Below, one piece after another: positions 5,868-9,597 of a stretch of DNA of 9,597 nt. The position numbers were made by a program, and so were the translations under genes. The notes below the pieces were generated by a model that worked only from the letters and a program-made list of their open reading frames with translations, did no database searches and was not told where the DNA came from. Within the stretch, counting starts at the first letter, position 1. Each line of letters starts with the position of its first letter. The stretch lies in assembly GCA_030597865.1 (NCBI GenBank), contig JAUVQZ010000106.1, positions 1 to 9,597 of the forward strand, written 5' to 3'. The stretch comes from Pseudomonadota bacterium. GTDB lineage: Bacteria; Desulfobacterota; Desulfobulbia; Desulfobulbales; SURF-16.

Positions 5868-8069
5868 ATGACCTTTGATGTCACCGCAGAACTTGACAGA
5901 GTAATTGCCTCAGACCACCATGACCCATCCCAGGTCTTGGGCCTGCACATCCTTGAACATGACCCGGCAACGGCCGTGATTCGCACCTTTCTCCCCCTTG
6001 CCGAATCTGTACGCCTGGTCGTGGGCGACCAAAAACACGACATGTACAAGATGCGCGAAGAAGGTCTATATGAGATCGTCTATCCTAATTATAGCGAAGA
6101 TTTTGACTATTATTTTGAGGCTACCTGCCACAACAATGTCATCCGCCCCTTTTATGACCCCTACCGCTTCCCCCCCCAACTCAGTGAATATGACCGCCAT
6201 CTCTTTAATAGTGGTACCCATTATGAGCTATACAACAAGTTTGGCGCCCATCTTAAAACCATAAACGGGGTTAAAGGTACCATTTTTAGGATCTGGGCCC
6301 CCTCAGCCCGTCGCGTCAGTGTTATTGGCGACTTTAACTACTGGGATGGTCGAGTTCACCAAATGAGGGTCTTGGAAGAATCCGGCATATGGGAACTCTT
6401 CATTCCTGGTATTGGCAAGGGTGAGATCTATAAATTTGAAATCCGCTGCGCCAATGGCGACATTGTTGAAAAGGCCGACCCCTTTCAATTCTTTTCCGAG
6501 GTGCGCCCTAAGACCGCTTCAGTAATCTGGGACATGGAAGGATATGGTTGGGATGATTCGTCCTGGCTCAGCAAGAGAAAACAGACACCCCTTTATGACA
6601 ACCCTGTCTCTATTTACGAGGTTCATTTGGGTTCATGGCAACGTGACCCTGCCGACCCGGAGAGGTTTTTGAGCTATCGAGAGCTGGCCGAACACCTCAT
6701 CCCCTATGTGAAAAAGATGGGTTTTACCCACATCGAACTCATGCCCATTACAGAACACCCCTATGATGAGTCATGGGGCTATCAGGTTACCGGCTATTTT
6801 GCCGCCACAAGCAGAATGGGCACCCCCCAGGACTTCATGTATTTTGTCGATCAATGTCATCAAAACGATATCGGCGTCATCCTCGACTGGGTCCCCTCAC
6901 ATTTCCCCTCAGATGGCCACAGCCTGGGCCGTTTTGACGGCACTGCCCTCTACGAGCATGATGACCCCCGCCAGGGCGAGCACCCTGACTGGAAGACACT
7001 GATCTTCAATTACGGCCGGGCAGAGGTGGATAATTTTTTGATTGCCAGCGCCTTTTTCTGGTTTGACAAGTTCCATATTGACGCCCTGCGGGTCGATGCT
7101 GTCGCCTCCATGCTCTATCTTGATTACGGTCGCACCGAGGGTGACTGGGTCCCTAACCAGTATGGCGGCAAAGAAAATATAGAGGCCATTGAATTTATTC
7201 GCCACCTCAACTCCGTTATTTACCAGCGCCATCCAGATGTGGCGATGATCGCCGAGGAATCAACAAGTTTTTACGGTGTCTCCAAACCCGCCGACAGTGG
7301 CGGCCTTGGCTTTGGTTTCAAGTGGAATATGGGCTGGATGAACGACATGCTCAATTATTTCAGCAAGGATCCCCTCTACCGGAAATATCACCATAACGCC
7401 CTCACCTTTTCGCTGCTCTACGCATTTTCCGAAAATTTCATCCTGCCCCTTTCCCATGACGAGGTTGTCCACGGCAAGCAGTCCCTGCTCTCTAAAATGC
7501 CTGGTGATCGTTGGCAGCAATTTGCCAACCTGCGCCTTCTCTTTCTGTTCCTCTGGACCCATCCAGGCAAGAAACTCCTCTTCATGGGAGGCGAGTTTGG
7601 CCAAATTTCAGAATGGTACTGCAAGGTCAGCCTGGATTGGCATCTCCCTGAACATGAGGAAGCCCACAGCCAACTCCAGAACTTCGTCAAGGCCCTTAAC
7701 CATCTGTATAAAGAAACGCCTGCCCTCTGGGAAAAGGATTACTCCTACGACGGTTTTCGCTGGATGGACTTCAAGGATGTCGACCGGTCCATTGTCTCCT
7801 TTGCCCGGTTCGGCAAGGATCCTAAGGATCATGTCGTCTGCCTTCTTAACATGACACCGGAGGTCGCGTATGACTATAAACTCGGCGTACCTGAAAACGT
7901 CGCCTACCAGGAGATGCTTTCCTCTGACAATGGTGTTTATGGTGGCAGCGACATGACAAACCCCGAAATCAAACTACCCATCCTCGAACCCTTTGGCGAG
8001 GCCGACCAACATATTCTTGTTGCTGTGCCGCCCTTGGCAGGTATTATCCTTAAACCCGTGAGGGAGTGA
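5868..8069 (+). CDS. glgB: 1,4-alpha-glucan branching enzyme GlgB
   Basis: GlgB (GH13 subfamily 9) cuts an alpha-1,4 glucan chain and rejoins it by an alpha-1,6 bond, making the branches of glycogen. At 733 residues it is the long form with two N-terminal modules: N1 at about 15-105 and a CBM48-type N2 at about 125-215 (GTIFRIWAPSARRVSVIGDF at 137-156). The catalytic barrel runs from about 245 to 610, starting with SIYEVHLGSW (248-257). The expected catalytic triad is present: D410 in DALRVDAV, E463 in IAEES and D531 in LSHDEV. Each is offset by 5 from E. coli D405, E458 and D526. An all-beta C-terminal domain follows, ending with a typical AGIILKP segment. AGGTGA (5858-5863) before ATG supports the start. 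No glgA, glgC or glgP is adjacent, so it is not in a classical glycogen operon here. Confidence 0.98.
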   Translation: MTFDVTAELDRVIASDHHDPSQVLGLHILEHDPATAVIRTFLPLAESVRLVVGDQKHDMYKMREEGLYEIVYPNYSEDFDYYFEATCHNNVIRPFYDPYRFPPQLSEYDRHLFNSGTHYELYNKFGAHLKTINGVKGTIFRIWAPSARRVSVIGDFNYWDGRVHQMRVLEESGIWELFIPGIGKGEIYKFEIRCANGDIVEKADPFQFFSEVRPKTASVIWDMEGYGWDDSSWLSKRKQTPLYDNPVSIYEVHLGSWQRDPADPERFLSYRELAEHLIPYVKKMGFTHIELMPITEHPYDESWGYQVTGYFAATSRMGTPQDFMYFVDQCHQNDIGVILDWVPSHFPSDGHSLGRFDGTALYEHDDPRQGEHPDWKTLIFNYGRAEVDNFLIASAFFWFDKFHIDALRVDAVASMLYLDYGRTEGDWVPNQYGGKENIEAIEFIRHLNSVIYQRHPDVAMIAEESTSFYGVSKPADSGGLGFGFKWNMGWMNDMLNYFSKDPLYRKYHHNALTFSLLYAFSENFILPLSHDEVVHGKQSLLSKMPGDRWQQFANLRLLFLFLWTHPGKKLLFMGGEFGQISEWYCKVSLDWHLPEHEEAHSQLQNFVKALNHLYKETPALWEKDYSYDGFRWMDFKDVDRSIVSFARFGKDPKDHVVCLLNMTPEVAYDYKLGVPENVAYQEMLSSDNGVYGGSDMTNPEIKLPILEPFGEADQHILVAVPPLAGIILKPVRE

Positions 8070-8076
8070 TATCTAT

Positions 8077-8125
8077 ATGGCTTGTCTTGAATAATTGCCT
8101 CGGTGGTTACACCGGTTAAAGCCAT
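8077..8125 (+). other. Structured region after glgB
   Basis: ATGGCTT (8077-8083) can pair with AAGCCAT (8119-8125), enclosing a second hairpin CGGTG-GTTA-CACCG (8101-8114). No T-run follows, so it is not a standard intrinsic terminator. It could stabilise the 3' end of glgB mRNA or act as a weak or Rho-assisted termination zone. The pairing is seen directly, but any function is a guess. Confidence 0.3.
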
Positions 8126-8169
8126 CGCCATAGTGTAAAGAATCCTCGCCCACCTTTGACTCGATTATG

Positions 8170-8183
8170 TATCCACCAAACCA
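8170..8183 (+). repeat. Copy 2 of the direct repeat flanking glgB
   Basis: This is the same 14 bases as 5740-5753, with TTGACTC at 8156-8162 upstream and TATGAA at 8185-8190 downstream. Compared with copy 1, five extra bases separate TTGACTC from the 14-mer. That stretches the -35/-10 spacing to about 23 bp, so as a sigma70 promoter this copy would be poor. It lies 32 bp before the ATG of the 54-residue gene. Confidence 0.6.
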
Positions 8184-8215
8184 GTATGAACTGTACCCCG
8201 ATAAATAAGGATAAG

Positions 8216-8380
8216 ATGAAGAAAGCCCTCAAATGGCTTGCCGAGAATATCCAGAACAATCCTGAAAAAAGCAGGACTGCTATTCTCAGGGAGGCAGAAA
8301 TACGTTATGACCTTTCACCTAGGGAGTGCACCTTTTTAGACGACCATTTTGCTGATCCCCAGACCAAGGGCTGTCATTAA
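8216..8380 (+). CDS. Small hypothetical protein (54 aa)
   Basis: I do not recognise a named family. The protein starts MKKALKWLAENIQNNPEK and is predicted to be largely helical and soluble. It has a basic N-terminal helix, a central AILREAEIRYDLSPRE (22-37) that reads like a short helix-turn-helix or helical hairpin, and a polar tail ending KGCH. The single reading frame could open earlier at TTG 8156 or ATG 8186, but AAGGA at 8207-8211 favours the ATG at 8216. Amino-acid make-up is that of a real small protein, with balanced charge and no low-complexity run. It follows glgB by 146 bp, on the same strand, downstream of the second repeat copy. A DNA-binding role is possible but unsupported. 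Confidence 0.6.
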   Translation: MKKALKWLAENIQNNPEKSRTAILREAEIRYDLSPRECTFLDDHFADPQTKGCH

Positions 8381-8462
8381 CGGCATAAATTTCACCCCAT
8401 TTTGCAATGCCCCATTTTCTGATCGACAAAAATAACCAGGACATACCAGCACCTTTTTCAAT

Positions 8463-9086
8463 ATGGAGAATTTTTCACAGAAAGAACAGCTTGCAAAACC
8501 CTTGGAGGATGGCGGTAAGGAGAGCTGGAAGGTAATCCTGCAGATGCCGACAAAGGCTATCCGTTTTTCCCTTTCCGAGGAAGAATGTCGCGAAAGAAGA
8601 ACCATCTCCTGGTTAAATAATCCCCCCAAAAGACAGTTAGCGGAGAGTTATATGCCAACCTACACCGGTTTCCGCGAGATTCTTGAGGCGGATATTATAA
8701 TGGCCGAAAAAAAGATCCTCCACTACAAAAGCCTCTTTCTCGACTTAAAGGGAGTCATCTTTGCCCACGACGAATTCCAACGAATGGGCAACAAAAAACA
8801 GTCCCACTTCCCAGAGCAACAACGTCTTACCCCTGACGGCGTCGATATAATCACAAAATCATCAGGAACCCCGGCCTATCATATCAACTGTCATGTTTAC
8901 AATCTAAGTGCCTGCCTGGCCAAATATCAATTTATTCCCATGACAAATGTGCTTCTGAAAAAACTTGATGAATCACCAGACTCAAAACGGCCCCAGGCCA
9001 CAAAATTTTTCCCGTTTCTCGCCCTTAACCGTGACTATATCGATGGTTTTTCCATCCTCTTTAAGGGCACCCGCTTAAGGGCCTAA
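8463..9086 (+). CDS. Hypothetical protein (207 aa), possibly paired with the downstream Hpt gene
   Basis: No family is recognised. The product is soluble, with no signal peptide or membrane segment. The N-terminal 60 residues are charged and probably disordered or helical (EECRERR at 40-46). A middle region from TGFREILEADI (68-78) to DLKGVIFAHDEF (94-105) looks like mixed helix and strand. The last third contains HINCHVYNLSAC (140-151) and ends FSILFKGTRLRA. An in-frame stop at 8433-8435 and the lack of other start codons make ATG 8463 the first possible start, but it has no visible Shine-Dalgarno site. M28 or M64 could be the real start. The gap to the Hpt gene is only 27 bp, so the two are likely co-transcribed. 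A PilZ or receiver motif was looked for and not found. Confidence 0.65.
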   Translation: MENFSQKEQLAKPLEDGGKESWKVILQMPTKAIRFSLSEEECRERRTISWLNNPPKRQLAESYMPTYTGFREILEADIIMAEKKILHYKSLFLDLKGVIFAHDEFQRMGNKKQSHFPEQQRLTPDGVDIITKSSGTPAYHINCHVYNLSACLAKYQFIPMTNVLLKKLDESPDSKRPQATKFFPFLALNRDYIDGFSILFKGTRLRA

Positions 9087-9113
9087 GGAGACCTGTCCCG
9101 CCCCATAAAGACC

Positions 9114-9443
9114 ATGCATATTATAAATTACAAAACCCTAGAGGAGATGTTTCTCGGCAAGACCGACAAGGTCGAATTGCTGATAGACGCCCTTAAAGAA
9201 AGGCTGCCGGAATGGCTAACCGAGGTTGAGGAGGCCCAGGCATCAAAAGATGCTGAGGCCACCCGTAATATTTGTCATCGCATTCGTGGCGCTGCCGGCA
9301 CTATCACCGCTGAAAAGCTCGAAAATGCCGCTATGAAATTAGGCGATATCGCTAAGGAAAACCGGCCAGAGGAAATTACCACTGGTTATGAAAATCTTAT
9401 AATGGCCATTAATGAACTTGATGACTATACCAAAAATGATTAG
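9114..9443 (+). CDS. Stand-alone Hpt (histidine phosphotransfer) domain protein
   Basis: At 109 residues this is essentially a single Hpt domain, a four-helix bundle that carries a phosphoryl group on histidine between two receiver domains in a phosphorelay. The signature CHRIRGAAGTITAEKLENAA lies at 54-73. H55 is the expected phosphorylated residue, with the usual basic residue (R58) and small residues G59/A60/A61 after it. Helices before it (MFLGKTDKVELLIDALKERL) and after it (MKLGDIAKENR) fit the fold. No sensor kinase or output regulator is adjacent on this strand. The ATG at 9114 lacks a close Shine-Dalgarno site. The ATG at 9147 follows GAGGAG directly but would remove helix 1, so the longer form is preferred. 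Partners must be encoded elsewhere. Confidence 0.88.
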   Translation: MHIINYKTLEEMFLGKTDKVELLIDALKERLPEWLTEVEEAQASKDAEATRNICHRIRGAAGTITAEKLENAAMKLGDIAKENRPEEITTGYENLIMAINELDDYTKND

Positions 9444-9597
9444 GTTCCCCCTTTCTGCCCTCCCCATGGATCGGCTGACGACCTGAGGTTTACCCTGTTG
9501 CCGCCATCTCCGCCAATATTGCCTTCAAGGCTGACGCAGAATGGGCTTTTTTAGGGAACTAATCGGCCAGACTAACCCTCTTTGAGTTTTACACCCC
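9444..9597. other. Intergenic tail after the Hpt gene
   Basis: No complete gene or clear terminator is visible in these 154 bp. On the minus strand the last bases read in one frame as GVKLKEG followed by a stop (complement of 9572-9574). This could be the very end of a leftward gene lying beyond the window, but seven codons are too few to claim it. Confidence 0.3.

Noticed and set aside
6909..7604. Two minus-strand open frames of 107 and 114 codons inside glgB
   Set aside because: They run opposite to the catalytic core of a well-conserved enzyme and show no recognisable motif. Long antisense frames are common opposite C-ending codons.
8101..8114. Intrinsic terminator after glgB
   Set aside because: The CGGTG/CACCG stem has only 5 bp and is not followed by a T-run. 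It is kept only as part of a structured region.
9479..9562. Open stretch on the plus strand ending IAFKADAEWAFLGN
   Set aside because: It reads like protein but is only 27 codons between stops, has no start codon or ribosome site, and no neighbouring frame continues it. Chance or a decayed remnant cannot be told apart.

Overview
This window looks like ordinary chromosomal DNA of a Gram-negative, probably anaerobic bacterium. My best guess is a member of the Desulfobacterota, near Desulfobulbales. That guess rests on recalled resemblance of three proteins: the receiver/PEP-binding fusion, the YkgJ-type cysteine-cluster protein and AlgH. No marker gene here fixes the taxonomy. I see no transposase, integrase, phage gene, CRISPR array, rRNA or tRNA.

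Left half, minus strand (about 5483 down to 1). Five genes run leftwards: algH (YqgE/AlgH family), a YkgJ-family Cys-cluster protein, rlmH (23S rRNA pseudouridine-1915 methyltransferase), a 991-residue protein joining two receiver domains to a PEP/pyruvate-binding ATP-grasp domain, and the first 162 codons of an NADP-type glutamate dehydrogenase (gdhA) cut by the window edge. The gaps are about 100-200 bp, so they may not form one tight operon. Two gaps hold palindromic intergenic repeats (near 632-667 and 4293-4353). The gap before the fusion gene holds an extended -10 promoter inside an inverted repeat.

Centre. A 384-bp divergent intergenic region (5484-5867) separates algH from glgB. It holds a good sigma70-like promoter (TTGACT, 18 bp, TAAAAT), and upstream of it a GC-rich pair of alternative hairpins behind a second, weaker promoter.

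Right half, plus strand. A complete 733-residue glycogen branching enzyme (glgB) is followed by a 54-residue hypothetical protein, an unrecognised 207-residue protein and a 109-residue stand-alone Hpt phosphotransfer protein. The last two lie 27 bp apart and are probably co-transcribed. A sequence block from the glgB promoter recurs just upstream of the 54-residue gene, which suggests shared regulation or a local duplication.

Overall, glutamate dehydrogenase and glycogen branching sit beside phosphorelay-type parts: an intact receiver fused to a PEP-binding domain, and an orphan Hpt. The receiver fusion and the cluster downstream of glgB are the least ordinary parts. Nothing here can be firmly called a new system.
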